Made by a program: the position numbers and the translations under genes. Under the pieces are notes generated by a model. The model was not told where the DNA came from. It saw nothing but the letters and a program-made list of their open reading frames with translations, and made no database searches. Positions 11,548-25,867 of a stretch of 64,000 nt of DNA are shown piece by piece. Where the stretch lies: NCBI RefSeq assembly GCF_009389715.1, contig NC_052392.1, forward strand, positions 36,505,360 through 36,569,359. The letters run 5' to 3'. This DNA comes from Phoenix dactylifera (Eukaryota; Streptophyta; Magnoliopsida; Arecales; Arecaceae). Numbering within the stretch: the first letter of the stretch is position 1; each line of letters opens with the position of its first letter.

Positions 11548-13785
11548 AGGAGATAGTAATGTTTCTATCTTCCAATGAGAGAGAGAGAGCATATTTGGTG
11601 TTTTATTAAGAGAGGGAAAGAGTGACACGAAGTATAAAGAGAGCTTCTTTTTCATAAGGCGTCTTTATGAAAGAGAGCCAAACTTATTATTTTAGCCTTT
11701 ATTTTTTAAAATAAAATTTTCTCTTTCTATTTTTTTTCTACTACTATTGCTTGATTTTATTGGTACTTGTTCTGGATCCTAAACAAACACATTTGATCCA
11801 CACTGAAAACATGTTGTTTCACATAGCATCAGAGTGAGGCTGAAGTATTGCCAAGCATCGTGCGGTTTCATTTAGATTTATCTAGGGTACAATTTTTAGA
11901 GCGGTGACTTCATTGTTAGAGGTTTTAAAAATAATTGTTCAGTATGGTTCTAGAGCTTTCAGTAATTCATAGTGTATATTTATAAATATGGGAACTCTAA
12001 TTCGATATCTCGACCATCATGGATGATTTCACCAACATCATAAAGCCATTTTTGCTACCAGTTGTCTACTCCATAAGTTGAATAATACCAAAGGTCCTAT
12101 TTGGAAATCTATGGTTAAATCATATCTGATGAGAGAAGATTTGTAGGATATCTTGAAAGAGTCAGAGATCATGCCAACAAATACTCTTTACAATGAGTTT
12201 GCAAGAAGAAAGTAGAATCCCAAATCTGAAAATGTGATGTTGATTATCTAAGCTACATTTGATAGAGAGAATTATCTCCACTTCCAATATATAGAGGAGT
12301 CAAAGGAAGAAAATAATTTTATGGCTGTCCACTAAAGATCTAGCTAGTAAGGCAGGGCATCAAAATGTTTTCCAACAAAAATTGTTTAGAGTGTGGGTTT
12401 TAGTTTCAGACTTTGCCGAAAATCCAAATGAAGTGTGGAATTAATTTAAAGATGAAGATTTAAAGCAACAAGAGCTTGATCAGTTAGAGGTTGGATCGAG
12501 TTTAAAAGAAATTTCAGAGTATGGCAAGGTTGATCAACTCAAGGATCAACCAAGTCCAGAAGAAAACCTAGAGCAGGAGGAGCCTGATCAAATAGATAGC
12601 GTTGTATCAAATTCAGAAGAGATCAAAATTGAAAAACAAACTGATTTTCAAATTTCATAGGAGTTTAAGGATCCTATAGTTGATCTAGCCATAGATGTAC
12701 ATATTGAAGAGCCATATCATGCAAAAGAGTCTCATGTTAAAGCTTCCAGGGTATTGAGTTTTTTTTTTTTTTGAAGATTTACTCAACCATGAAGATGAAG
12801 AGCTGACCAATTTTGAAGTCGCTTTAGAGATCAAGAAACATGAAGACATTCTTAATGTTGATAATTCATATTTTGCCTTATATTCAACAAGATTTTTAGT
12901 GCGCTAATTAATTTTGAAGCTCCTCTAGAGTTTGAATAGTTAGCAGACTCTACGCATGAGGATTTGACTTAGTGTATAGAAGCTAACTATATGCAGATAT
13001 ATAGTGTTGCTTAACTAAAGGCATGTGAATATGGCTAAAGTTTTGTTGTTAATTTTACTAATTTGTAGGTAATGGCCAATGCTATAGCGAGTAGCGATAA
13101 AAACTAAGAATTTGACGTTTCTTGGTGCAAGCTAGATGCTTGATGGAATCTTGGCATAGTGACTGTGGAGTCAATATTAAGGAAAAGTGCTGGAGAACAT
13201 CATTGACTCCTAGATACGCATCAAGGGGATGAGCTGATGAAAGAGTTATGGTTTGAGCCAATAAAGGAGCTGTGTTGTTTAATTATTAGCTCAATAAGTA
13301 ATTGCATTTGCTGTTACTGTAATATAATGGCTGTGGCTACCATGTTTTTCAAGTCATCAACAAGTACGATATTCTTGCATGGAGTTCGTAATGAAGGGGA
13401 GTATTAGAATCATCACGAACTACAACTCATTAATAATTTTTTTTTTTTAATCTGCTGATGCAAGTTAGTTAGGTTGAGTTTTAGGTTTAACATATCTAAA
13501 GTTGTTTTTTTTGAGAGAAAATAATATTTCTATCTTTTAGTTCCAAGGTGTGTGGTGTTTATTAATAGGGGGAGAGAGTGAGGTGCGAAGTTTGGGAAGA
13601 GTTCTTTTTCTTGAGTCATCTTTGCGTGAGCGAGCTAAATACATTGTTGTGGCCTTTATTTTTAAAAATAATTTTTTCTTCTTCCAAAATAATTTTTTTA
13701 CTACTATTTCTTGATTTAATTGGTGCTTTTTTTGGATCCTAGGTCGGTGTCTATGATCTACAATGAAAACCATGCCGTTCAATAC
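11548..13785 (+). mobile_element. Ty1/copia-like LTR retrotransposon relic
   Basis: Two diverged direct repeats (about 11548-11820 and 13404-13785) share a block from ATTTCTATCTT to TTGGATCCTA. After the left one lies a degenerate initiator-tRNA-Met primer site (GCATCAGAG, near 11828). Before the right one lies a purine tract (AAGGGGAGTA). A gag-like stretch near 12110-12320 resembles copia UBN2-type Gag. The internal region is only about 1.6 kb with no pol seen. The element is old and broken, with many lesions and strong LTR divergence. Confidence 0.65.
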
Positions 13786-13943
13786 CTTTCATATTCACAA
13801 GATTATCCGTCCTTTGAGATATGTGGCCACGTGCGATCATGCATGAACACATATCTAAAAGTGGCTCTAGGACGCGATCCGGCAGTTGTCATTAATATAT
13901 TGGCTGTCATGTGTAAGCTAATGGAAACCAGTCATGTTAGCTG

Positions 13944-13987
<44 letters not shown>

Positions 13988-15960
13988 ATATCAAAGGCTT
14001 GATCAGCAAGAAGTATCCGTTAACTTTCTATTAATTAGCGAGTCTCCTCTTCAAGTCAATGAATTGGAAGGATGCATGCAACTTAAGCCAGAAGGTATGG
14101 GTCGAGGCAAGTGCTGGGGACTTCCTAAGAAGTTGGAGGTCGAGTGAGTTCGTCGACATGCATATTTTGGTGTTGTCATATGACAATTATGTGCAGGGGC
14201 TTCCACATTATTAAAGTTCTGTCATTGGCCCTTGCTCCTCTCAATTTTCTTGATAGCTGCTTTATTTAAAGCTTGAGCAATACCAAACTAAAACGAGGGC
14301 ATATGAATATATTTGACAAGAGAAGATTATTATACAAATTCACCCAAACATATGGTGCCTTGCCTTCTAGGCAGGCGTTACTCTTGATCTTTCTATTTGA
14401 GTGCCCTCATGCATTTTGGATCGTTTTAGCCTTTTGTAATAACTAAAAATGCATCGAATAACACAAGAAATTACATAGATGGTTGGCAGTAGTCCACTTC
14501 TCCATATCTATGATCATCAATATCCAATTCACGGTAATCTTTCAAAAGTTCCAATTAAGAAATATCGGTGGCAATCGGTTGGCTCTACTCGGGCACAAGT
14601 GGGGTCAAAAAATTGTTAAGCACCATATCAACTTTCTTCAGACAAACAAGGGATTTTACTAGCCTAAGAATAAATAAATAAGGGAGGATTATCTAAAGGT
14701 AAAGATAACTACCCTCGATTAGTTATCTTCCATAAAAAAGAAGTCTTAGAATGCAAAACTCTAGCTTCTTGGTTATTTTGTCTTGAAGCAAAAATTAAAA
14801 AACTAAAAAAAAAGCTGCCAGTTTGTTCTCCCAAGTTTGGTTCCTATTGTCCCTCAAATCACAGTTTCCTGTAATGTTCCATTCTTTTTCTTCATTCATC
14901 CTCTCCTCTCATCCAACCAAAACTGGACACAGGGCACGCCCAGCCCAAATGCTAAAAGGGCACCCCAAAATGGGTCAGATCGAACTGATGGTCAACTCTG
15001 CACCTTCAGAAGCCATCCAATGGGGCCACAGTTATAGTTAGATGAAGAGACCATGTCAAAAACATCTAATGGTGAATTACCGCCTAGAATAGTTGGCCAC
15101 GAAGCAACCGAGTCTGAGATGAACTCTATCAGATCTGAGTTCAACTTGAAGACCAAAACTAGATTAATATCCGGAGGTGGACTAGTAACCATCAGATAGC
15201 ATCCGATGATAGAATAACTATCATCCGAGCTCTTCCAATAGTAGCTAGGTCACCATCAATAAAAAATAAATAAATAAATCCTTCTAGAAGTGAGAAAATA
15301 AAGAGATGGCTTACTTAGTTGTTCAAGGACTTTGTTTTTGAGTTTTCTTTGGTCTATATGGACACTCCATTGATTTTAGCACTTGTAGAGATTTCAGGGC
15401 CTATAAATTCTATATATACCCTAATGTTTCGTCAATCGATGAAATTAACTCTTTCTTGAGTTCGCTTTGCCATGTTGCTCTCTCTTTATGCATGATGGAT
15501 TAGGCACAAGACCTGGAGGATGCTGGGGATAACAATGAGATTAGTGGTAGAGCCCTTCATTATGGCACATAACGGCAACGTTTCTTCCTGGAGTCTTGGT
15601 GATGGTGAAGCATTTTGGGTAGCTACTAGTTACTTTTTATATTAGCATAGATCTAGTTTTTCCTTGGCCTTTTAGTTTTCAAATTTGATTTTTCTAATTT
15701 CGTATGCTATATGTTGATTAAATCATGCTTAGAGTATTTGATTTCTTGCTTAGATAATTCACTTCTTTTTTCTTTTATTGAAGTGGATGAATCAACCATC
15801 CAAATAAATTAGAAAACAAAATATCCTCAAGCTAAATAAGAACCAAAGAAAAGTTTTCCAAGATAACATCTTTGAAATAGTTAGCTACATAAGATGTCAC
15901 CTAATCACTTGCAATATTTGCCTCTCAATAAACATGAGTCATTTCAAAAGGCCATTAAGA
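13786..15960. other. Intergenic DNA, no gene recognised
   Basis: AT-rich sequence with an (AT)18 run at about 13946-13981. No open frame has recognisable motifs and no terminal repeats were found. It separates the copia relic from a LINE fragment. Confidence 0.6.
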
Positions 15961-15974
15961 TTCTTGATGATTTT

Positions 15975-16228
15975 CCAAGTATCCAATGATGGTGGGCAGG
16001 CGCTAGTCGAGTCAAATTATTTCCTCACTTGACTGATCAGATTTCCTCGAATCTCCCTCCAAAATAATATGGTTGGCTTGTAGGATGATAGTAGCATATT
16101 TGATCACCCCCCAATATAGCAACATATTATCCAAGCAGCAACCCTCTGTAACCACAAAACATGAGTTTGGGCCTCTAATCACAAATCCAGCTCCACCCCT
16201 GCCCTACTGACTACCTCAAGAGTAACTT
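15975..16228 (-). mobile_element. LINE fragment, RNase H-like domain
   Basis: The minus strand encodes GAGFVIRGPNSCFVV, then a short gap, then IKYATIILQANHIILEGDS. This is typical of the C-terminal RNase H-like domain (RVT_3) of plant LINEs. Frame breaks are present. Just to the right (16364) begins duplication unit 2. Confidence 0.6.
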
Positions 16229-17469
16229 TGATGATAATTCACTTTTCCGTGGTGCACTCTAATCTAACATGTGACTTTCTCGACGGGGTCAAAACAACCC
16301 CAACCTCCTTGCCTCTCTCCCTTTCTCTATATTCCCTTAGCATGATGTTTGGAGTGTCCCATGTACTAAGGCAAGATGATGCCTGACAGTGGATTCTTTT
16401 CCTTGAGTCGTAAATTTCCATGCCCTTTCTAGTTGCTATACTTGGAGCACCTTGTATCTCTCTCTCGGTTTATTGAGAGCCTGTCAAGTACTTCAATCTC
16501 AAAGACTGAAGAGGATCCTATCTTGGCCTTCTTTGCGAGCAAACAAGATAAAGAAGTATATTGGAACTAGAAGCGAATAAGCAAGTCTAGAAGAGAGCTT
16601 AATAGTTGAAACAAAGCAATAGAGAGAGCTGATCACAGGTTAGATTCCACCACCATTCCTCTTTATATTTCTATATTTTCGTTATATCTCATGCTCTATT
16701 TAAGAGTGGGTCCCTGAAGACAAGATTAGAGATGAGAAAAGAGGCATTTAGAGGTGCTTATATCAGGCTTGTAGAAGAAAAAGGACAGCGGAAGGTAAGG
16801 GATGGTAGTAGAAACAGTTATAAAGACAGACTTGTTGAATTGTATCCAAATCCAAAACTTAACAAAAATTTTAACAAATGGTAAGGGATTAATTAAGTAG
16901 AAATGAAACATTGAAACAAAAACAAGGAGGGCAAAATAAGAAGCTCAAAACCGAGAGAAAATTGGGGCATAGTTTGTTGGAGATATTTATTTTCATTTTT
17001 TTTAAAAAAATAAAATTTTTAAATAAAAGCTTAAATGCTTCTTTTTTAAAAATGGTTCATATTTTTGAAATTATATAACTAATAGTCCCACGTTGGATAA
17101 ATACATGCAACTATGCTAGCGTTCATTGATGTCCAGTTCACTCAAGTCCAAGTCCAAGTTGGGCTTTAGGAACCATGGGCTTGCATGGCGTGGCGTGGCA
17201 CCCGCATGGACACACACGTGGTTAGCATGTTTGGCCGCACATTCTGTTGAATTTGAATTGGATTGAGCTCCAAGATCTGGGTCTTTAGTACACCACAATA
17301 GCCTATAGGCCACTTGCTGCTCCTTTGTAATTGCCCTCTATTTCCTGCTCTTCTTTCATCAGTTTTTAGTCTCTTTTAAGCCTTTCTTAGTCTCTTCCAT
17401 GGCAATTGAAATGTGATCGTGCTCATGATAGGAAAATTAGGCTGAGCTGGGTTCGTTGTAGGGCTAAAA

Positions 17470-18320
17470 GCAAATTAGATTATATCCAACCATATCCATT
17501 TTTATATTCGATTCGGATCGAATTCGATACTGTTTTTTTGGTCCGATCGAATTCAAATACAGATCAAGATAGTCAGTTTCAAAATCTTTCGATTATGGAT
17601 ACGAATCTGGATATACCTAATTTTTTCGGATTCAAATCCGGATCCGGATATCCGTACAATAAAGATAACTGAAAAGAAAAAGTTTAAGTTAAGTTAAATC
17701 AGAGAACCAATTAAATGATTAACCAAATCTAAACTAAAAGCAATTCAGATATCGAATGATCGTAACCTGAATGCAGATTCCAGTTCGAATAAAATCTTTC
17801 AAATGATCCTGCAAGCCTGAAACGCTTAAACCACTTGTTCATCTATTTTGTCCTTCTTTTCTCTTCATCGTCTTCAAGCAGCTACGGTTTCGAAGATCCT
17901 GCCCACTTTCTAGTTTCTATACGGCGATTGGTGACAAGCAACCTTGAGCGGTATATCCTTTATAAAATTGTTGGTTTTTATTACTAATAAATACTTGTCA
18001 AAATTATATTTTTTTTAAATTAAATCTTCTTTTTATGATCATGTTTTCATTGCTAGCTTTCATCACTGAATTTTGCTCAAATTTGAATAATATTTGAAAA
18101 GTATCTGATTTATATCCATATTTGGATTAAAAAAATTAGATATATTCAAAATTTGATTCGTAGCCTACTATCTAATTCTTATCCATATTTGTTTAGAAGA
18201 AATATGGATATTAATTTTGATATCCGTTCAATTTTCATATTTGTATTCATATTCGTTGAAAAATATGGATACAAATATGAATATTTCAACATTCTATCTG
18301 TACCTGATCCATTTTTATCT
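17470..18320. repeat. TATCCG/GGATA-rich degenerate tract, unit 2
   Basis: Counterpart of 1020-1960, with the same run of GGATATCCG-like words and more point changes. It contains no gene and no clear terminal repeats. Confidence 0.5.
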
Positions 18321-18447
18321 CTAGTTCATTGAACCTTGGGCATGATCTTGCCATAGACTTGCACAAAAAGACATATTTCGTTCTTAGATCAGATATTTCA
18401 CACACCTCGATCCAAACACACCTTCATTCTTTTGATTTTCATAATTT

Positions 18448-18482
<35 letters not shown>

Positions 18483-19525
18483 TGCAATTATTATTTTTCG
18501 TATCTATTAGGAATTTATGGAACCATACGTGGAACAGAGTTTGTGGGCCATGTGAAAGGGGAAGAGGCCATTTGGATGGAAGATGAGGGAGGAGTTTCCA
18601 TGGTCCAAGATGAGGGGGTAGTCCAGGAGAGGAGAAGGGAATGAGGACGGACTGGTAATTTGTTGGGAATCCATAGGAATTGCTTGGTTTGAATACTAAA
18701 ACTAGATTAGACAAGCTTATTATGTTGAAAAATGCTGCTAGCTTACCACCATAACCAATTGAAGGACTTTTACCCCTTATCTCCTTGGATTGCAGAATCC
18801 AGCCTCACCGCAATCTCATTCTCTCTCTCTTGAGAGAGTACGATCTCCTTCTCCCTTGTTGTCTTCTTTGCACTTCTATCGTCTCCGTCAATCTTCATCT
18901 CCTCTTTTCCGGCAATGCCCTCCATGGCAACTTCATCTGTGTCCCTAATTGGCATTGTGCCTGTTCCCTCCCTTCATCTCCATTGAGGCTGCCCATGCTC
19001 ATCACATGGATGCATGGACCCAATAAGAACAGCTTGATGTCGAGGAGGGTCTAAGAATTCTTGTGGAGATTCGCAATTTGAGAAAAACTCCCCTTACAAA
19101 CAAGAAATCAATAGTTTTCTCACTTATTATACTTGAATGGATGGTTATGACAAATATCTTAGGTATTATATCAGGTATCAACCAGCTAGAGGTTTAATTT
19201 TAGTCATCCAATCTACATATACAAATGGCTCATAAAATATTAAGGTACCAAAGCATAACGGAATACTTTATTACATGACCTTGGAGATAAGCATATCAAA
19301 ATAACGTACAACATGTTCTCGACTAGAATTATCATTACAGCTGCCCATGCAGGAGATTTTAAATATATTACATTTTAAGCTTTTATGGCAAAGACATACA
19401 ACACCCGATCATATAATGAAACACCTATCAAAAACAAAGAGTACCTAATATATAGTTGAATTATAAATCACTGGTATGATGGGTAACATGGTATCATTGT
19501 TAAACTTTTCTAACATGACTCACCA

Positions 19526-22500
19526 TTAACGGCCCAATAGAGCTGTGTTTGAAATTACGGAGCAGCTATCAGAATTTGAATGAGTAGCAGGCACATTTCT
19601 TGGAGGAGAATGAAACATTGGAACGGGCATATTGGGTGGCAAAGCTGGCAATGGGGTATCGAATTTAAGTATATTGATTGCTTGCCTCATGCTTGGCCTT
19701 TGAGTTCTATCAGGGTGAGCACACCATAGTCCCACAACCATCAAGTACACCATTTGTTGTTCATCGAATTCCATCTCTAACCTTCGGTCTGCTGCAGACA
19801 AACATTTTCCATTTCCATAAAGTTTCCAAATCCACTCCACCAAATTCACTTGATCATCCTTCTCCACTTCAGATGGCTTTCTACCGCATGCAATTTCTAA
19901 TATAACTACTCCAAAGCTGAAAACATCAGTCTCTTTACTAGCTTTTCCTGTGGAATGTTACGACATAATTAAATTAGGCTGTCAAAATAAACAAATGCTT
20001 ATAATTGCTAGAATTTAATTTTGTTGAAAATAAAATGATCTAGCATTTTCAATGATATTAAAATTTTACAGACATATGCGAGCAAAGTTTTACGAGCGAC
20101 TTAGTATTACTCTTTCAACTGAATGATTTCTTTTTTTCTGGTTTCTCTAGAGCTTGATGATTTCATTTTATAGACATGGTTCTGCAGGAATAACCCAGAC
20201 TACTAGACACCAACAGCAAACAATAATTGATTGAGGCATAAGAATTTGGACCACTACTTAGCTTGTTTTAGACTGGGACAAGTCAAATCATAAATATCAT
20301 AGGTCAGACAGGTTAGGTGTAACATCATAACTCTATGCATATAGACCTTGATATGTGCGAAGAGTTTTGTCTCAAAAAAGAAAAGTGTGTGTTAGAGTAA
20401 CGGTGATTTAAATCTCTTACATATTTCCGTAGTTTATTCAGTAAAATTACCGTATTTTGATCTTATTTTTATGGAACTCTTAGGCGATTTTGCACATAAA
20501 TCTTTTTACTTAGTGAGTGCATAAATTCGAGTGGCATATATGTCTTTTCAACAAAAGGGTAAATTAGTACTTTGACACTATATGGTACCTATTGTAATGA
20601 ATTAAGCTCTTATCGACCACCTCATCCATCTTACTTTTGATGCACTAAGAGGCGTGAGCACATCATGCACACATCTGTCATCATGGATCACAGATAGAGA
20701 AATACATAGAGTTGAACATGATAAAATAAAAAATTAAAAAATTTTGCTGAAACTGTTCACACATCTACCACATCCTAAAGTGCAGCTAATGCCATGCCAT
20801 GTTGGATGACCACACATCCATAGTGTGACGGACCTGCCATCTTTACCATCTTTATCCAGGAGAAGTAAAATAACTATGATGCCTTTCAATTTTATTAAGA
20901 AGCAATTAAAAGATCTCGCAAAATGTACTATAGTGGCATAGATTTTGTTACCTGTAATAGCATACTCCGGTGCAATATATCCCCTGGTCCCGGCCAGAAC
21001 TGTTGTTTCTCGGTTGGAGTCATGGTCCATGAGCCTTGCCAATCCAAAATCACCAAGTTTAGCATTGAACCCTGAATCTAGCATCACATTGCTTGGCTTT
21101 ACATCTCTGTGGATGATGCACTGCTCCCACTCTTCATGAAGATATAGCAACGCTGATGCTAAACCCAGAGCTATCTTGTACCTCTCCGGCCATGCGAGCA
21201 ATCTTGTCTTTTCATACAAATGGTAGTCGAGGCTTTTGTTCGGCATGTACTCATAAACAAGCAGCAAGTCGCCTTTCTCGTGACAGTAGCCTATGAGTTG
21301 AACAAGGTTGCGGTGCCTTAGCCGGCTTATGATCGTTACTTCTGATATGTACTCTTTCGTCCCTTGTTTGGAACCCCTGGAGATCCTTTTAATGGCCACC
21401 TCAAGCTGTAAATCACGCAGCACCCCTTTGTATACCTCCCCAAATCCTCCTCCGCCAAGTTTCCTCTCCTCCATAAAATTTTTGGTAGCACTCTCGAGTA
21501 CACTGTAAGGAAACCTCCTAGGCCCACTCCCTCTCTCAAATGCAACATTAATCAACGAATCAATACTCATATCTACTTCTTTCTTCCCTCTATCACCTTT
21601 CTTGCGTAAACGTCGCCTCATAAACCACATCAAACCCAACCCACATAGTAAGACCACGGCGCCAATACCCGACCCCAAAAATATATAAAGATGTCTAGCT
21701 CTTGGAGTAGGGCTTGGACTAGAACCATAACCCTTAGAATTCAAATCGGAGGAACTGAAATTCCAGGATACAAGGCTATGTTGTTCGGTCCTGTTACCTG
21801 TGGCAGCTGTGAAGCCAACGGCTACCTTAGCAGGCAGAACCTTCCTCAAGTCAACAACATGAGACAGGCTCCAATTCCTTGTAGGATCTGAGGCATTACT
21901 GAGGAAGACACTCAAATTTTTGGTACTAGCTCTGTAATTAACACACGCGTTGAACGTCGTGTTCTTTCTCATGTTAGCTTTCAAGTCCAGCTGCACAACC
22001 GAGTATATCGTGTGGACGTCGATTCCCATATGGTTGGCGCTTATATCCTTGTACTGAGGATTGAAGAAGGTATCAAACTCGACAGCGACGACAGTACTCG
22101 GGAGCGTTTTGTTGCCATCAGGACTGGTAAACAGACCGAGAGTTCCCCCGCAGGATAAATCGGGAATTGTCGAAGGGTATGACGAGAGGAAGAAGGCGAG
22201 TCCATCAGCACTGACTGCTTTTTTGAAGCCATAGATAAAGAAGGAGAAACATGAAGTGAAGTTGATGACGGAAGCTTCATCATAGATAGTCACTGCTTCA
22301 GGATATACCATTCTTCCGGAGCTCCTCCTAAGGTTCATGTGGGCCTGGTTCTTGGTGAGTTGGACGATGCTGCCGTCGAAGAAGGCATCTTCCTGGTAAA
22401 TCATGTTTGGAAAGTTCAGATCCTCACCAGAGTAGTTGAAGGAGAGTGGGCTTGCAGGGGGGATTAGGATGGACAGCAGGTGGAAGAGGGGCAGCAAAAG

Positions 22501-22575
22501 TTGGAGGGATGGAAGGGTTCTAGATTTGGAGGGAGCCATGCTTGGTATGTTGGATCGGAGACATCCCAAGGCCAT
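19526..22575 (-). CDS. L-type lectin-domain receptor-like kinase, copy B
   Basis: Exons on the minus strand are 22575-20952 and 19947-19526. The phase-1 intron is 1004 bp. The protein is 681 aa and the closest sister of copies A and C. Signal peptide about 1-43, lectin domain 44-275 (metal-site residues in VAVEFDTF at 163-170, NHMGID at 181-186), membrane helix about 297-319, kinase from about 365: glycine loop 373-382, catalytic Lys 396, HRD 489-491, DFG 509-511, then GTRGYIAPEY. All catalytic residues are present, so it is likely active. The start MALGC is the first Met in the frame after a stop and is shared with A and C. The C-terminus ends ISNTALLGR. Exon 1 reads on into the intron for about 70 codons without a stop, so intron retention would give a protein cut off in the kinase. 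Confidence 0.93.
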
Positions 22576-23337
22576 TTGGTGGCTTGGGCAGCTAGAGAAG
22601 GTACTTGGCAGACCACAGAACGTGAATCAAGTTCTAATCTAGATTCTTCTTTTATGGTTGAAGAGCTTAGCACGGTGTCTAACTAGGTAAATTGATTTTT
22701 CTCCGGTCTATTAAATTTTTAATAAATGGTAAAACTTTTGGTCCAGTTTGAATTGTATGAGATTTCCTTCCCCCCGATGGCGATGGCCTCTCTTTTTTTC
22801 AGGGAAACGTAATGACAAACCACATCTTAGAGAACTTTCCCTCCTTGACCGTCTAATTTCTAGATACCAGTGACAAGGTGATCGCCTGCAGCCACTAGAA
22901 ATTATGCAGCAAAAAAATAAATAAATAATTAACTCAAATATAGCAGATTTCACTCCTAAATTCTCTCCGGATCTATCCGTGAAACTCTGAAAGAAATGAA
23001 AAATGGACCATTTTGTTCTGGAATAGCCTTATCCTGTCATTTCCCACTTTACCTAGATAAAAGCTTAAAACCTCATTTGGGCGGCTTCGTGGGAAGCAGA
23101 TATCGTATCACTGCGCTGGCCGATTACCTCAGCTCTGGAGACTTGGTGCCGGAGTGTTTAGACCGGAATCCTTTTTTTATTATTTTTTTGATGAATTAGA
23201 CGTCGCATTCCATTATGTGTTACTCGAGAAATTGTTGGAAGACCGCACACAAGTCTTCTGGAGTGGCAGGTAACGGAATGCGACGGCTGGAGGGTGCATG
23301 GCAGCGGGAGTTCCACTCCTCGGACGGCAGGACTTTT
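22576..23337. other. 5' flank of LecRK B, no gene
   Basis: Collinear with 5682-7080 and 34796-36200 in the other units apart from insertions there. It should contain the LecRK promoter, but I cannot single out a TATA box with confidence. Confidence 0.5.
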
Positions 23338-23680
23338 TTTTTTTTTTTTTTTTTTTTGTGGTTTATAGGAGGGAAGGGGGGCCCACTCGTGCAGTAGCCT
23401 CCACTGCCCCCTTCCACAAAAAAATGTTCGATATAGGTCGTAGGTTTCGCGTGCTTTCCTCGTCCCGTGGACTTATCTAACTAGGCTCATCACCTTCACG
23501 TGTGGGTACATCACCCCAGCGCCACCTTAGTACAAGTGGAAGGAAAGCATCACCGCCAACGAGCCAATCGAGCGTGGGGCATTCGGTCCCCTAATTTAAT
23601 CGACGCCCGTAAGTTTCGAATCCGGACAATTCGGGTGGAATTATCGCCCCCTTATCACCAGGCTACTATCTTGGTGGCTC
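23338..23680 (-). mobile_element. tRNA-derived SINE, copy 1 (in unit 2)
   Basis: Minus orientation: the tail is a T run at 23334-23357 and the tRNA-like head is at the right, with the B-box complement around TTTCGAATCCGG (23613) and the A-box complement around CCAGGCTACTATCTTGG (23658). Target duplications are AGGACTTTT (left) and AGGATTTTCTT (right). Units 1 and 3 are empty here: unit 3 reads GCAGGACTTTCTTGAGGG. The insertion is therefore younger than the duplication. Confidence 0.85.
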
Positions 23681-24324
23681 AGGATTTTCTTCATGGTGTT
23701 GTTGGATCCTTTCTCATAACTCTAATTAAAGCTTCCTTGCTGTGGCTCCCACTATTCAAGTCAGTCTTCCAACTCCCGTTCCTCTGGAGCTTTCTCAATG
23801 CCAAACTTACAGGGCAGTGTCAACATCTTCGAGGGGTCAAGGTTTTTGTAGAAGATCCGTTGCTTACGGAAGGGTTCGGTCGCTGAAGCTTTTTTTGGAG
23901 TTGGTGATATTTCTGGATTATTAATCCGGCCTCATGTTAGTTTACCATTTTCCAAATCTTTCAGCCTTGGCATGGATCAAATTAGAGATCCATACCGTCT
24001 CTAGACGTCCAAAAGCTCCGCCGGCCAGCAGAAAGCAAGTACTAAATTTCACATCTTTGCATTTACCATCAGGTTGCAATAACGTAAAATGACTTTTTAG
24101 CAGAAAAAATAGAAAAATTATAGATATACCCCCTCCAAATTTAGGATGTTTACACTTAAATCTCATAAGTTTAAAAAGTATGGATTAACCACCAAAACCT
24201 GAAATTCTATACAATGTGGTCTAGTTATCACTAAAATTATGACATGAGGGTCACCTCATAATTAAACTTTTATAAAATTTCGGAACTACCCTTCTCACTA
24301 GCTAAGAAAGGGGCTCTTGCTCTA

Positions 24325-25105
24325 GTGTAAATTGAAAATAAGGGCTTTAAGATCTGTGTGGATAGATAAATGGCAGAGGATGCAATATTTTGAGATTTAT
24401 ACAGGCAAATGAATAATAAATGATGAAATGCTTTGAGATCTACGAAGGTGAGCAGATAATAGAGGACAAAATGCTTTGAGATTTATGTAAACATATGGAT
24501 AATAGAGGATGAAACGCTTTGAGATTGGGGCAAGTAGATGAATGACAGAGGATAAAGTGCTTTGACATCTATGAGACAAATGAACTGAGATCTGTACAAG
24601 CAAATAGATGACAAAAGAGAGAGTGCTTTGAGATCTGTGCAAGTAGATGAATGATAAAAAATAGAGCATTTTCATATCTGTATAGATAACAAATGATACA
24701 GTATGGAGTTTTCATATCTATGTAGGTCGATGGGTGAGAAAGATTGAGTGCTTTGAGATCGTGCAGATGGATGGATGATAGAGACGAAGTGCTTTAAAAT
24801 CTATACAAGCTAATGGATGATAAAAAATGAAGTGCTTTGAGATTTATGCAGACCAATGAATGACAAATGGAGTGCTTTGAGATCTATGCAGGTGTATCAA
24901 TGATAGTGGATAAAATATTTTGAGATCTATACAAGCAAATGGATGATAGAAGATGGAGTACTTTAAGACCTAAGCAAGTGGATGGATGATAAAGGATGGA
25001 GCATTTTGAGATCTGTGCAAGTGGATAGATGATAGAGAATGGAGCGTTTTGAGATCTGTACAAGTGGATAAATAATAAAAGACGGAGTGTTTTAAGATTG
25101 TGTAA
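24325..25105. repeat. Minisatellite, period 43-45 bp, unit 2
   Basis: Roughly 17-18 diverged copies of the unit described at 8366-8912. Copy number is higher than in unit 1. Confidence 0.85.
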
Positions 25106-25867
25106 GAGCCACTATCTGGTCTCTCTGAATCAAAAATATTTTGATCTTTTCTTTCACTCTATTAACAGTGTTAAGATTCAGATAAACGATTGAACTATAT
25201 TACAACAAAAATGGAATTTTGGTGGCTACATAAAACTTTCTAAATTTTTAGGAGTATAATTAGCTCAAATTTGAAGGGCTATTTGTCTAATTTTATTTCA
25301 TAAAAGCATGTACGGTGACTTTGGCGTAGATTCTATGAGTACGGGTGGCAATGAATTGAACGTGGTCAGATACTGACCAGGTCAAAAAAGACCGCTGCGA
25401 ACTTTGATTAGGCCTCTCAGGGGCAGTCGTTCCTTGGTATTAAATATTCTTGTCATGTGAAAAAAAATTTTATAAGAAACGGATGTTACAAACCTCCATG
25501 CACTGCTATTATAAGTCTATGCGCGTTCCTTTCCCTTAAGTTTTAGTGGGGCCCTTTTAAATTAATGACTCATCGTCTAATTACGCCAGCTGATGGAGTA
25601 CCTGTGCATACAGCTGTTAAGGTTGTTTTCATAGAGGCTACCAAAAGAAAACGCCAAATATAACATATAATATAATAAAATTTAAGAGCAACGGATGGGA
25701 GGCCGGAATAATTAGGCGTAAATGTTTGTTTCCACGAGAATATTCCATTATGAACACTAATAGATGGTCCAAGCCCGTCTCGTTGAACAAAAAGATGGGC
25801 CAAGTCTGAGGACAACTTGGCTCAATATAACTGAGATCAGACCAACTCAGATATTGGACCAAATTTG

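Noticed and set aside
24325-25105. CRISPR-like array
   Set aside because: Units are contiguous, diverged repeats without unique spacers, in a plant nuclear context.
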